Shown here: positions 21,566-29,109 of the stretch, piece by piece
Numbering within the stretch: the first letter of the stretch is position 1
Layout: every line of letters starts with the position of its first letter
Source of the DNA: Agromyces ramosus
GTDB lineage: Bacteria > Actinomycetota > Actinomycetes > Actinomycetales > Microbacteriaceae
Assembly (NCBI RefSeq): GCF_004216665.1
Contig: NZ_SGWY01000003.1
Span: 186,001 to 250,000 of the forward strand
Direction: 5' to 3'
DNA: 64,000 nucleotides
Notes under the pieces: model-generated
Database searches by the model: none
What the model saw: only the letters and a program-made list of their open reading frames with translations
What the model was told of the DNA's origin: nothing
Made by a program: the position numbers and the translations under genes

Positions 21566-22319
21566 ACCCACCGCAGCTGCGGTGCTCGACCCGGTGGCCG
21601 AGCCCGTCGTCGAGGTCGACGCCGTCACGGCCGGCTACCTGCCCGGCGTGAACATCCTCAACGCGTGCTCCCTCATCGCACGACAGGGCGAGCTCATCGG
21701 CATCATCGGCCCGAACGGCGCCGGCAAGTCGACGCTGCTCAAGTCGATCTTCGGACTCGTGAAGGTGCGCGAGGGCACGATCAAGCTGAACGGCGAGGAG
21801 ATCACGAACCTCAAGGCGAACAAGCTCGTCTCCAAGGGCGTCGGCTTCGTGCCGCAGACGAACAACGTGTTCCCCTCGCTCACCATCCAGGAGAACCTCG
21901 AGATGGGCATGTTCCAGAAGCCCAAGGGGCTGAAGGAGCGGCTCGAGTTCGTCACCGAGATCTTCCCCGAACTCGGCAAGCGACTCGGACAGCGCGCCGG
22001 ATCGCTCTCCGGCGGTGAACGCCAGATGGTCGCCATGTCGCGCGCGCTCATGATGGGCCCGCACGTGATGCTCCTCGACGAGCCCTCCGCGGGCCTGTCG
22101 CCGGTGCGCCAGGACGAGGCCTTCCTGCGCGTCAAGGAGATCAACCGCGCGGGCGTGACCACCATCATGGTCGAGCAGAACGCCCGCCGCTGCCTGCAGA
22201 TCTGCGACCGCGGCTACGTGCTCGACCAGGGTCACGATGCCTACACCGGCACCGGACGGGACCTGCTGAACGACCCCAAGGTGATCGGCCTCTACCTGGG
22301 CACGCTCGGCCAGGACTGA
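21552..22319 (+). CDS. livF: Branched-chain amino-acid ABC transporter ATPase LivF
   Basis: Second ATPase of the Liv importer, 255 aa. Walker A GPNGAGKST, Q-loop FVPQTNNVF, signature LSGGERQMVAMSRAL, Walker B VMLLDEPSAGL. Starts at ATG 21552 inside livG with GGAG 7 nt upstream. Ends the operon; a near-perfect hairpin terminator follows 13 bp after its stop. The substrate-binding gene is separate and convergent at 22818-24110. Confidence 0.95.
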   Translation: MTNSEPTAAAVLDPVAEPVVEVDAVTAGYLPGVNILNACSLIARQGELIGIIGPNGAGKSTLLKSIFGLVKVREGTIKLNGEEITNLKANKLVSKGVGFVPQTNNVFPSLTIQENLEMGMFQKPKGLKERLEFVTEIFPELGKRLGQRAGSLSGGERQMVAMSRALMMGPHVMLLDEPSAGLSPVRQDEAFLRVKEINRAGVTTIMVEQNARRCLQICDRGYVLDQGHDAYTGTGRDLLNDPKVIGLYLGTLGQD

Positions 22320-22332
22320 CCGACGACGACCA

Positions 22333-22368
22333 CGAAGGGGGCGGATGCTGCGGCATCCGCCCCCTTCG
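22333..22368 (+). terminator. Terminator of the livHMGF operon
   Basis: CGAAGGGGGCGGATGC and its exact complement form a 16-bp stem around TGCG, followed by CGTTGT. It starts 13 nt after livF and is one of the strongest hairpins in the window. Confidence 0.85.
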
Positions 22369-22775
22369 CGTTGTCCCCCATCCGCCGCCCGCACGTCGCG
22401 TCGGCTTCCGGTCCGACGTCGCTCACGGGCAGCGGATGCGGGCCACGTCGCCGATCAGCGCCTCCTGCAGGACGACGGGCACGTTGGTGCCGCGGAGACC
22501 CCGCGGGGACCGACGCCCGACGGACGATGGCACGACGCGCGTGCGCTCGCGGACGCCCGCGTGGCCTGGGAACCACCCGGTGGCCCAGGGCGGCAGTGGC
22601 GTTCGTCCCCGGCGTCTGCGTCCCGCGGCGCGCCCGAGGAAGCGGACGGAGCGGTGGTCGCCCGCTGCTCGAACCCCACATGCGCTGCGCCTCGTGCACC
22701 GGTCGACGAGCCGGTCCCGTCACCGATCGAAGCTGTCCCCCGATCTCGAGTTCCGGCCGGATCCCGGGCACGCGA
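22369..22775. other. About 400 bp without a recognisable gene between two convergent terminators
   Basis: No ORF here has a start with a ribosome site and a recognisable product. A minus-strand frame ending at a TGA at 22423-22425 reads LRGTNVPVVLQEALIGDVAR just before its stop with G/C in almost every third position, but it degenerates to Arg-rich sequence upstream. It may be the end of a decayed gene. Confidence 0.4.
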
Positions 22776-22803
22776 AAGGGCCCCGGCCGAAGCCGGGGCC
22801 CTT
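22776..22803 (-). terminator. Terminator of the branched-chain amino-acid binding protein gene
   Basis: Read on the minus strand, AAGGGCCCCGGC-TTCG-GCCGGGGCCCTT: a perfect 12-bp stem closed by a C(UUCG)G tetraloop, followed by TCGCG, 14 bp after the stop. Confidence 0.85.
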
Positions 22804-22817
22804 CCAGACGTGACCTA

Positions 22818-24110
22818 CTAGTTGATGCGCGAGTAGGTGTTGTCTTCGGCGTACTCGTAGATGCCGATGGTGGCCTCGGTCGGGTCACCGTTCTCGTCGA
22901 GTCCGATCGGGCCGGACGGGCCGTCCCAGTCGATCTGCTCGCCATCGGCGAGGAGGGCGGCGGCGTCGGCGAAGGAGGAGACCTTCTCGCCGTCACCGGT
23001 GCCGCCCGACACCTGTCGGAGGTACTCGGCGATGTCGGCACCCTCGGTGCTGTTGGCCGCGTAGGCCGCGAGGGCGATCAGCATCGTGGCGTCGTACGAC
23101 TCGGGGCCGTAGCTGAAGTCGGCCAGCGCGGGGTCGACACCGAGCAGCTGCTCGCGGAAGTCGTCCTCGAGCTTCGGGCCGGGCAGCGTGCCCTTCGAGC
23201 CGGCGATCAGGCCCGGCGCGAAGTCCGGGCTGTAGTCCGCCAGGTTGCCGTCGACGAAGTAGAGCTGGTCGCCGGGGTAGCCCGAACCGACGAGCGCCGG
23301 GACGACGACCTTGGCCTCATCGAACGTGATGACCGCCACGGCGTCGGGGTTGGCCGCGTTGATCGCGGACAGCTGCGCGTCGAAGTTCGAGTCGCCCGTG
23401 TTGAAGAGCTCCTCGGCCACGACCTCGCCACCAGCAGCCTCGAACGCCTCGGTGGTCGCGGCCGCGAGGCCGGTGCCGTAGGGGTCGTTCAGGACGAGGA
23501 GGCCGAGCGTCGATGCGCCGTCCTCCGCGATCAGGTTGCCGAGCACCTCACCCTGGAGGAGGTCGGACGGCGCGGTACGGAAGTACAGGCCGCTGTCCTC
23601 GTAGTCGGTGAAGTCGGGCGACGTGTTGGCGGGCGAGAACTGCACGACGCCTGCCGACGTGATCTGGTCGATGACCGTGAAGGAGACACCCGACGACGCA
23701 GCGCCGACGATGGCCGAGACGTCCTGCGAGAGGAGGTCGGTCACCGAGACGGTCGCGATGTCGGTCGTGGTGTCGCCGGAGTCGCGGTAGATGACCTCGA
23801 CGTTGATTCCGAGGTCGGCCTCGTTGATCTGCTGCGCCGCGAGCTCGACTCCGGCCTCCTCGGGCGGGCCGAGGAAGGCGAGCGTTCCACTCTGCGGAAG
23901 GATCGTGCCGATCTTGAGAGTGAGGTCTCGTTCGCCGGCCTCGACGGGCAGGGCGTCGCCGGCGGCCTCGGTCGGTTCTTCCGATTCGGCGGGGGCCGGG
24001 GCACCCGAACTGCACGCAGTGAGGAGGAGGGCGCTGACGCCGGCGAGGGCGACTCCCGTCCATGCTGCGCGAGCCGAGCGCGAGGCCGTGGCCTTCGCGA
24101 ATACGCTCAT
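22818..24110 (-). CDS. Branched-chain amino-acid ABC transporter substrate-binding lipoprotein
   Basis: 430 aa, LivJ/LivK-type periplasmic-binding fold. The lipobox LTAC places the lipidated Cys at residue 33 after a hydrophobic segment; an acidic linker (EEPTEAAGD) follows, then the mature domain from about residue 60 (KIGTILPQSGTLAFLG). The ATG at 24110 is chosen because AAGGAG lies 5 nt upstream; the longer frame is not coding. It delivers ligand to LivHMGF, encoded convergently across a 0.5-kb gap, and has its own promoter (24172-24200) and terminator. Exact ligand range unknown. Confidence 0.93.
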   Translation of the reverse strand: MSVFAKATASRSARAAWTGVALAGVSALLLTACSSGAPAPAESEEPTEAAGDALPVEAGERDLTLKIGTILPQSGTLAFLGPPEEAGVELAAQQINEADLGINVEVIYRDSGDTTTDIATVSVTDLLSQDVSAIVGAASSGVSFTVIDQITSAGVVQFSPANTSPDFTDYEDSGLYFRTAPSDLLQGEVLGNLIAEDGASTLGLLVLNDPYGTGLAAATTEAFEAAGGEVVAEELFNTGDSNFDAQLSAINAANPDAVAVITFDEAKVVVPALVGSGYPGDQLYFVDGNLADYSPDFAPGLIAGSKGTLPGPKLEDDFREQLLGVDPALADFSYGPESYDATMLIALAAYAANSTEGADIAEYLRQVSGGTGDGEKVSSFADAAALLADGEQIDWDGPSGPIGLDENGDPTEATIGIYEYAEDNTYSRIN

Positions 24111-24171
24111 GTTGCTCCTTGGGACTGAAGGATTGGTACACAAAGCAGCGCCTGATGACGCCGTGTGTTTG

Positions 24172-24225
24172 ACAGTATTGCGCCCCCAAGGCGGAAACAA
24201 GTCACCGCGGTCACAACCGTGTAAC
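24172..24225 (-). promoter_or_regulatory. Promoter and possible GlnR-type box of the binding-protein gene
   Basis: On the minus strand TTGTTT (24195-24200), a 17-bp spacer and TACTGT (24172-24177) form a sigma-70-type promoter about 60 nt before the ATG. Just upstream, at 24210-24225, GTCAC-N6-GTAAC (plus-strand reading) resembles one half of a GlnR box, at an activator's position. The promoter is plausible; the GlnR link is tentative. Confidence 0.55.
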
Positions 24226-24351
24226 ACCACAGGAATCGTTACCTTGCCGACACCTTCCCCTGCAGGCGCGCACGGAATCGTCGTGCCGAGGCCGCACGAC
24301 GCTCGGATCGCGCGTGGCCCCCGTCGGGGTGCCATGGCCCGCGCCGACGGC

Positions 24352-25320
24352 TCAGATGGGCTCCTCGATCGCCTCCGCGGCCGACCGGCGGGAGGTCCGC
24401 ACACCGCGCACCAGGTCGAAGGTGAGCACGATCAGGGCGAGCCAGACGAGGCCGAACCCGACCCAGCGCTCGGGCGGCATCGGCTCCTGCAGCACGACGA
24501 CGCCGACGAGGAACTGGATGAACGGGGCGAAGTACTGGATGAAGCCCATGTAGATGAGCGGCAGGCGTCGCGACGCCGCCGCGAAGAGCAGCAGCGGCAC
24601 CGCGGTGACCGCGCCCGCGAGGAGGAGGAGCGTCGTGTGCCACGGGCTGACGGTGCCCATCGTGAGCCCGGTCGTCATGGCGACCAGCACGAGCTGCGCC
24701 ACCGCGAGCGGCGCGAGCCACGCGGTCTCCAGCGTGAGGCCCGACACGGCGTCGACCTTCGGCCCCACCCGTTTCTTGATGAGTCCGTAGAAGCCGAAGG
24801 AGAAGGCGAGCACGAGGGCGATCCACGGCAGCTGGCCGTAGCCGATCGCGAGCACGATCACGGCGACGATCGAGATCCCCACCGCGACCCACTGCGTGGC
24901 GTTCAGGCGCTCGCGCAGCACGAGCACGCCGAGGAAGACCGTGACGATCGGGTTGATGAAGTAGCCGAGCGCAGCCTCCACCACCTGGTTCGAGAGGGTC
25001 GCGTACACGTACGTCTGCCAATTGATGAAGATGAGGACGCCCGCGAGTCCCATCGTCAGCACGACCCGACGATCGCGCACCAGCGTGGCGAACGGGCGCC
25101 AGGCCCGCGTCACGGTGATGAGCAGTGCGCAGAAGGCGAGCGAGAGCAGCACGCGCCATCCGACGATCTCGACCGGCCCAGCGGGTGCCAGCGCGATGAA
25201 GTAGACCGGCAGGAATCCCCACAGCCCGTACGACCCGATCGCGAAGGCCAGACCCGCTCGGCTCACGTGCGCGGGCTGCGGGGCGGTGCTCGGGTTCACG
25301 GTCTGCGGGCGGGAGGACAC
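24352..25320 (-). CDS. rarD: EamA-family transporter RarD
   Basis: 322-aa drug/metabolite-transporter superfamily member with about ten hydrophobic helices in two EamA repeats. LAFAIGSYGLWGFLPVYFIAL near residue 30, INWQTYVYATL and ALGYFINPIVTVFLGVL are typical of RarD. Substrate unknown; E. coli RarD was named for chloramphenicol sensitivity, which is not proof of function here. The GTG at 25320 has no Shine-Dalgarno but a TAGTCT box 6 nt upstream. Lies downstream of the groES terminator and upstream of the binding-protein promoter region. Confidence 0.88.
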   Translation of the reverse strand: MSSRPQTVNPSTAPQPAHVSRAGLAFAIGSYGLWGFLPVYFIALAPAGPVEIVGWRVLLSLAFCALLITVTRAWRPFATLVRDRRVVLTMGLAGVLIFINWQTYVYATLSNQVVEAALGYFINPIVTVFLGVLVLRERLNATQWVAVGISIVAVIVLAIGYGQLPWIALVLAFSFGFYGLIKKRVGPKVDAVSGLTLETAWLAPLAVAQLVLVAMTTGLTMGTVSPWHTTLLLLAGAVTAVPLLLFAAASRRLPLIYMGFIQYFAPFIQFLVGVVVLQEPMPPERWVGFGLVWLALIVLTFDLVRGVRTSRRSAAEAIEEPI

Positions 25321-25326
25321 CCGCTC

Positions 25327-25332
25327 AGACTA
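25327..25332 (-). promoter_or_regulatory. Leaderless -10 box of rarD
   Basis: TAGTCT on the minus strand, 6 nt before the GTG at 25320. Confidence 0.55.
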
Positions 25333-25457
25333 CGCCCGGCCGGGCGCGCTCCGGATCGGGTGGGCTGCCGTTCATCGTCGACATCCGGACCGTCCGACCC
25401 GGGATGCACGGTCGCGCCTGGCGGCGGCGAGCGCCGGCGGCGCGCTGCCGGGTACGA

Positions 25458-25492
25458 CGAAGCCCGGATGCCGCTGGGGCATCCGGGCTTCG
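25458..25492 (-). terminator. Terminator of groES
   Basis: CGAAGCCCGGATGCC and its exact complement form a 15-bp stem around a 5-nt loop, starting 17 bp beyond the groES stop. It separates groES from rarD. Confidence 0.8.
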
Positions 25493-25509
25493 GATCGAGC
25501 GCGTGTCGA

Positions 25510-25806
25510 CTACCGGACGACGACCGCGAGCACGTCGCGAGCCGACAGCACGAGGTAGTCCTCGCCGCCGAACTTCACCTCGGTGCCGCCGTACTTCGAG
25601 TAGATGACCTTGTCGCCGACGGCAACGTCGAGCGGGACGCGGTTGCCGTTGTCATCGATGCGACCGGGACCGACCGCCACGACCTCGCCCTCCTGGGGCT
25701 TCTCCTTGGCGGTGTCGGGGATCACGAGACCCGACGCGGTGGTCTGCTCGGCCTCGACCTGCTTGATGACGATGCGATCCTCGAGCGGCTTGATGGAAAC
25801 CGACAC
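25510..25806 (-). CDS. groES: Co-chaperonin GroES
   Basis: 98-aa lid of the GroEL chaperonin, full length: [27 protein letters not shown] contains the mobile loop and [19 protein letters not shown] the conserved C-terminal half. The GTG start has AAAGAGG 6 nt upstream. It is monocistronic: a terminator follows and groEL is not adjacent, which is common in this group, where groEL lies elsewhere. Two CIRCE-like operators and a strong promoter lie upstream, so heat-shock control by HrcA is expected. Confidence 0.97.
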   Translation of the reverse strand: MSVSIKPLEDRIVIKQVEAEQTTASGLVIPDTAKEKPQEGEVVAVGPGRIDDNGNRVPLDVAVGDKVIYSKYGGTEVKFGGEDYLVLSARDVLAVVVR

Positions 25807-25834
25807 GGTTGACCTCTTTCTTGACGAAGACTGG

Positions 25835-25906
25835 TTAGCAGCCTCACAGCGAGAGTGCTAAAGCGAGTCTAGGCGCGATTTGGCACTCGTGCAACGTGAG
25901 TGCCAG
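25835..25906 (-). promoter_or_regulatory. Two CIRCE-like operators and the groES promoter
   Basis: CIRCE is TTAGCACTC-N9-GAGTGCTAA. At 25835-25861 the right half is exact and the left reads TTAGCAGCC. At 25880-25906 TGGCACTC-N9-GAGTGCCA is a perfect inverted repeat. The minus-strand promoter TTGCAC (25889-25894), 17-bp spacer, TAGACT (25866-25871) lies across them: the -35 is inside the upstream CIRCE and the -10 abuts the downstream one. HrcA on either site should block polymerase. Confidence 0.85.
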
Positions 25907-25924
25907 CGGCTCGGAGTGGGGTGC

Positions 25925-25930
25925 TAGCGT
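25925..25930 (+). promoter_or_regulatory. Leaderless -10 box of the THUMP-like methyltransferase gene
   Basis: TAGCGT ends 6 nt before the GTG at 25937. The groES distal CIRCE (25880-25906) covers the place where its -35 would be, so HrcA might affect this divergent gene too. Confidence 0.5.
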
Positions 25931-25936
25931 GGCCGG

Positions 25937-27124
25937 GTGGATCGCGCCGAGCTCGTCGAACTGCTCTCCCCCGAGGGCCTGCGCCTGCTCGACGGGCTGC
26001 CCGAGTGGGATTCGAAGGCCGACATCGTGCGCACCGTCGCCGACCTGCGGCGGCAGGGCCATTCCGCGGGGCTCGTCGCGGCCGTGCTCAGCCAGGCGAA
26101 GCTCCGCTCGCGGGCGCGCGCGAAGTTCGGCGAGTTCGCAGCGCACATGCTGTTCACCGAGGCGGGGCTCGAGCAGGCCACGCGCCTCAACGTCGCGGCA
26201 CTCCACGCGGGCCGGTTCGCCCGCGCCGGCATCGACCACGTCGCCGACCTCGGATGCGGCATCGGCGGCGACGCCCTCGCGCTCGCCGCGGTCGAGCTCG
26301 AGGTCACCGCGGCCGAGGCCGACGAGGTCACCGCGGCGATCGCCGCCTACAACCTGACGCCGTTCCCCAAGGCCGAGGTGCTGCACCTGCCGGCCGAGGA
26401 GGTGCCCCTCGGCGGCATCGGCGGCGCCTGGCTCGACCCCGCCCGGCGCACGACGTCCGGCGGCACCACCCGTCGCATCGCGGATGCGGCCGACTACTCC
26501 CCGAGCCTCGACTTCGCGTTCGGCCTGGCCGAGCGCATGCCGGTCGGCGTGAAGCTCGGTCCGGGCACCGATCGGGACGTCATCCCCGCCGGCTCGGAGG
26601 CGCAGTGGGTGTCGGTCGACGGCGACGTCGTCGAGCTCGCGGTCTGGCAGGGCGCGGTGGCCCGTCCGGGCGTCGGGCGCGCGGCCCTGGTCATCCGCGG
26701 CGACGGCGCCGCCGAGCTCACGGCTCCGGCCGACAGCGAGGACGCCCCCGTGGGCCCGCTCGGCGACTACCTGTACGAGCCCGACGGTGCGGTCATCAGG
26801 GCGCGCCTCATCGGCGACCTCGCCCGTGCGAACGGTGCGTGGATGCTGAGCGACGGCATCGCGTACCTCACCGCGGATGCCGCCGTCGACTCGCCGTTCG
26901 CACGGGGCTTCCGCGTGCTCGACCGGCTCCCCGCCGACGAGCGGCAGCTGCGGCAGGCGCTCGCGGCCCGCCGCATCGGCACGCTCGAGATCAAGAAGCG
27001 CGGGGTCGACGTCGATCCGGCGGCGCTGCGCACGCGGTTGAAGCTCCGGGGCGACGAGAGCGCCACGATCGTCCTCACGCGCGAGGAGGGCCGCCACGTG
27101 GCGCTCCTCGTCGAGCGGATCTGA
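25937..27124 (+). CDS. Class I SAM-dependent methyltransferase with THUMP-like domain
   Basis: 395 aa. The N-terminal helical region (1-90) is followed by the SAM-binding motif VADLGCGIGGDALALAA near residues 97-113, an acidic loop after the second strand, and a catalytic-type WLDPARRTT near 158. The C-terminal third (about 290-395) matches the THUMP-like region seen in actinobacterial relatives (ALAARRIGTLEIKKRGVDVD). THUMP domains bind RNA, so an RNA methyltransferase is likely but the target is unknown. Divergent from groES, convergent with a DUF4190-type gene. Confidence 0.82.
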   Translation: MDRAELVELLSPEGLRLLDGLPEWDSKADIVRTVADLRRQGHSAGLVAAVLSQAKLRSRARAKFGEFAAHMLFTEAGLEQATRLNVAALHAGRFARAGIDHVADLGCGIGGDALALAAVELEVTAAEADEVTAAIAAYNLTPFPKAEVLHLPAEEVPLGGIGGAWLDPARRTTSGGTTRRIADAADYSPSLDFAFGLAERMPVGVKLGPGTDRDVIPAGSEAQWVSVDGDVVELAVWQGAVARPGVGRAALVIRGDGAAELTAPADSEDAPVGPLGDYLYEPDGAVIRARLIGDLARANGAWMLSDGIAYLTADAAVDSPFARGFRVLDRLPADERQLRQALAARRIGTLEIKKRGVDVDPAALRTRLKLRGDESATIVLTREEGRHVALLVERI

Positions 27125-27155
27125 TCCCGAGCGCGACCGGGCCCTCGGCCGTCGA

Positions 27156-27785
27156 TCAGTGCGGGAGCGCGCCGAACACGATGGCGTAGTACCCGATCCA
27201 GACGGCGGCGAACACCAGTCCGGCGATGCCGGTGCCGATGCCCACGAACGCGAGGGTGCGCCCCTCCTCCTCGCGCCGAAGGCCGAGCACGCCGAACACG
27301 ATGGCGGCGATCGACAGCGGGAGCATCCATCCGACGAACAGCGACGCCGCGGCGCCGATCACGCCGACGACCGCGGCGATCCAGCTGTAGACCCGTCGCT
27401 GCGTCTCCTCCTCGTCGCCGTCGGATGCCTCGCCGGCGAGTTCCGGGCGGTGCACGACGAGCAGCTGCCCGGTGGGCACCGACCGCAGCTCGCCGGTGTC
27501 GAAGGGCACGTCGAACTCGCGCACGGCTGGGTCGGCGCGCAGCGTCGGCTCGGTCGGCGCGGGCACGGCGGAGTCGGCGCGCAGCGTCGGCTCGGTCGGC
27601 GCGCGCATGGCCTCGTCGAGCGCGGGCGCGTCGGAGGGTGGCACCGGTAGGGACGCGCCCGACGGCGCGCCGGACACCACGCCCGGCGGGATCTCCCGGG
27701 GCGCACCGTTCCCGTCCGCGGTGGGAGCCGCCCGGGAACGGTCGGGGGCCGCGCCGCCTGGCGTGGCCCCCTCGCGATCCGACAT
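27156..27785 (-). CDS. DUF4190-like membrane protein with N-terminal repeats
   Basis: 209 aa. A Pro/Ala-rich soluble N-terminus contains two copies of a 14-residue unit (APTEPTLRAD core). Two or three hydrophobic helices follow from about residue 130 (WIAAVVGVIGAAASLFVGWM, SIAAIVFGVLGL, GIAGLVFAAVWIGYYAIVF), giving the DUF4190-type hairpin. Started at ATG 27785 (GAGG 6 nt upstream; a second ATG abuts it). Last of three tandem related genes. Function unknown; membrane scaffolds of this kind are not characterised. Confidence 0.7.
   Translation of the reverse strand: MSDREGATPGGAAPDRSRAAPTADGNGAPREIPPGVVSGAPSGASLPVPPSDAPALDEAMRAPTEPTLRADSAVPAPTEPTLRADPAVREFDVPFDTGELRSVPTGQLLVVHRPELAGEASDGDEEETQRRVYSWIAAVVGVIGAAASLFVGWMLPLSIAAIVFGVLGLRREEEGRTLAFVGIGTGIAGLVFAAVWIGYYAIVFGALPH
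27531..27603. repeat. 42-bp-period tandem repeat inside the DUF4190-like gene
   Basis: The same 31-bp sequence occurs at 27531-27561 and 27573-27603, in frame, encoding two copies of a 14-aa unit. Could vary in copy number between strains. Confidence 0.7.
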
Positions 27786-27793
27786 CATCCGCC

Positions 27794-28507
27794 TCAGTAC
27801 GTGTAGTCGACGTAGCCCGGCAGGGTCGCGAACGCGACGCTCCAGAGGATGATGGAGAGGAGCGCGATCGCGATGCCGACGAAGCCGAGGATGATGCCCG
27901 TGAGCCACATCCCCTTCGCCGCCGGCTCCTTGCGCTTGCCGATGAAGCCGAGCACCACCGCGCCCGCGGGGATGACCAGCTGCATGATGCCGCCCACGAT
28001 CGGGATGAACACGACGAAGAAGCCGACGATGCCCACGATGCCCGCGATGAGCGAGATCAGGCTGAACACCGGGGTGGGCTTGGCCGGCGTCGTGCCGTAG
28101 GCGGGCGCGACGTAGCCGGGCTGGCCGTATCCGGGCTGCTGCGAACCGTAGGCCGGCTGCTGCGAACCGTATGCCGGCTGCTGAGGTGCCCCGTACGGCG
28201 AGCCGCCGTCGGTGCCGTACCCGCCTGGAGGCGGGGGCGGCGTGGTCGAGCCGTAGCTCGGGGGCACGGGGGGTGCGGGGGGTGCCGGCGGCGCCGGCGG
28301 CTCGGGTGCGGAGGGCACCTCGGGCGTTCCGGGCGCGGCGGGGACCTCGGGCGTCGACGGTTCCACGGGAGCGGGGAACGCCGGCTCGGGCTCCGACGGC
28401 ACGGTCGGCTCCTCGGGCGACGGCGGCACGAGGGGCTCGTCGGGCTCGACCGGGACGATGGGCTCCTCGGGCACCTTCGGTGCGTCGGGGTTGTTGGGGT
28501 CACTCAT
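27794..28507 (-). CDS. DUF4190-type membrane protein, proline-rich N-terminus
   Basis: 237 aa. Residues 1-80 are Pro/Glu-rich (PEEPIVPVEPDEPLVPPSPE); residues about 85-145 are Gly/Tyr/Pro/Gln-rich with a tandem YGSQQPA heptad (21-bp DNA period near 28134-28190). Two to three membrane helices follow (FSLISLIAGIVGIVGFFVVF, GIILGFVGIAIALLSIILW). Start ATG 28507 follows the third gene by 34 bp. Low-complexity N-termini of this sort are probably exposed in the cytoplasm. Function unknown. Confidence 0.72.
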   Translation of the reverse strand: MSDPNNPDAPKVPEEPIVPVEPDEPLVPPSPEEPTVPSEPEPAFPAPVEPSTPEVPAAPGTPEVPSAPEPPAPPAPPAPPVPPSYGSTTPPPPPGGYGTDGGSPYGAPQQPAYGSQQPAYGSQQPGYGQPGYVAPAYGTTPAKPTPVFSLISLIAGIVGIVGFFVVFIPIVGGIMQLVIPAGAVVLGFIGKRKEPAAKGMWLTGIILGFVGIAIALLSIILWSVAFATLPGYVDYTY

Positions 28508-28541
28508 GGCATCCGCCTTTCGTGGTGGTCGGAGTCGGTGA

Positions 28542-28955
28542 TCAGTACGTGGTCGTGAAGCCGTTCGAGGCGGCGAGCACCCCGAGGAACGCGAAGAGCA
28601 GGACCATGCCCAGGACGAAGAGCACGACGCCGATGTAGCCGATGACGAGGCCGGCGATCGCCATGCCACGGCCCTCTTCGCCGGTCTTCTTGATCTGGCT
28701 GAGCGAGATGTGACCGCAGATGATGCCGGCGATGAAGCCGATGCCCGTGGCGATGCCGACGAGCGAGGCCACGAGCGAGATGATCGCCAGCGTGTTGGTC
28801 TTGGTGCCGGTCGGCTGCCCGTAGGCGGTGACGGGCTGCTGGCCGTAGGCGGGGGCGGTCTGTCCGTAGGCCGGGGCGGCGGGCTCCCCGTAGGCTGGGG
28901 CGGGCGGGGGCGGCACGGGAGTGCCGGGCTCTTCGGGACGGTTCGGATCGGTCAC
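28542..28955 (-). CDS. DUF4190 domain membrane protein
   Basis: 137 aa. A short Pro/Tyr/Gln-rich N-terminus with three AYGQ units is followed by the clearest DUF4190 core of the three: ISLVASLVGIATGIGFIAGIICGHISLSQIKKTGEEGRGMAIAGLVIGYIG, two helices around a conserved HISLSQIKK turn. GTG start, GGGGAA upstream. First gene of a three-gene tandem array of related proteins, probably one operon made by duplication. Function unknown. Confidence 0.8.
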   Translation of the reverse strand: MTDPNRPEEPGTPVPPPPAPAYGEPAAPAYGQTAPAYGQQPVTAYGQPTGTKTNTLAIISLVASLVGIATGIGFIAGIICGHISLSQIKKTGEEGRGMAIAGLVIGYIGVVLFVLGMVLLFAFLGVLAASNGFTTTY

Positions 28956-29109
28956 GGTCGGTGTTCCCCTCGATGCTGTGGATACGGTGGTCGCCGCGAC
29001 ACGCGGCGCCGGCGGCTGCGGTACGCGTGCGAGCGCGGCATCCGCTGTCTACGCTGCACACACTATCGCGGTGGCTGCGCGCCTGCACAGACTCTGCGCC
29101 GCGGTGGCG

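Noticed and set aside
22345-22821. Plus-strand ORF of 158 codons between the two liv terminators
   Set aside because: It begins inside one terminator and runs through the other; composition is non-protein-like.
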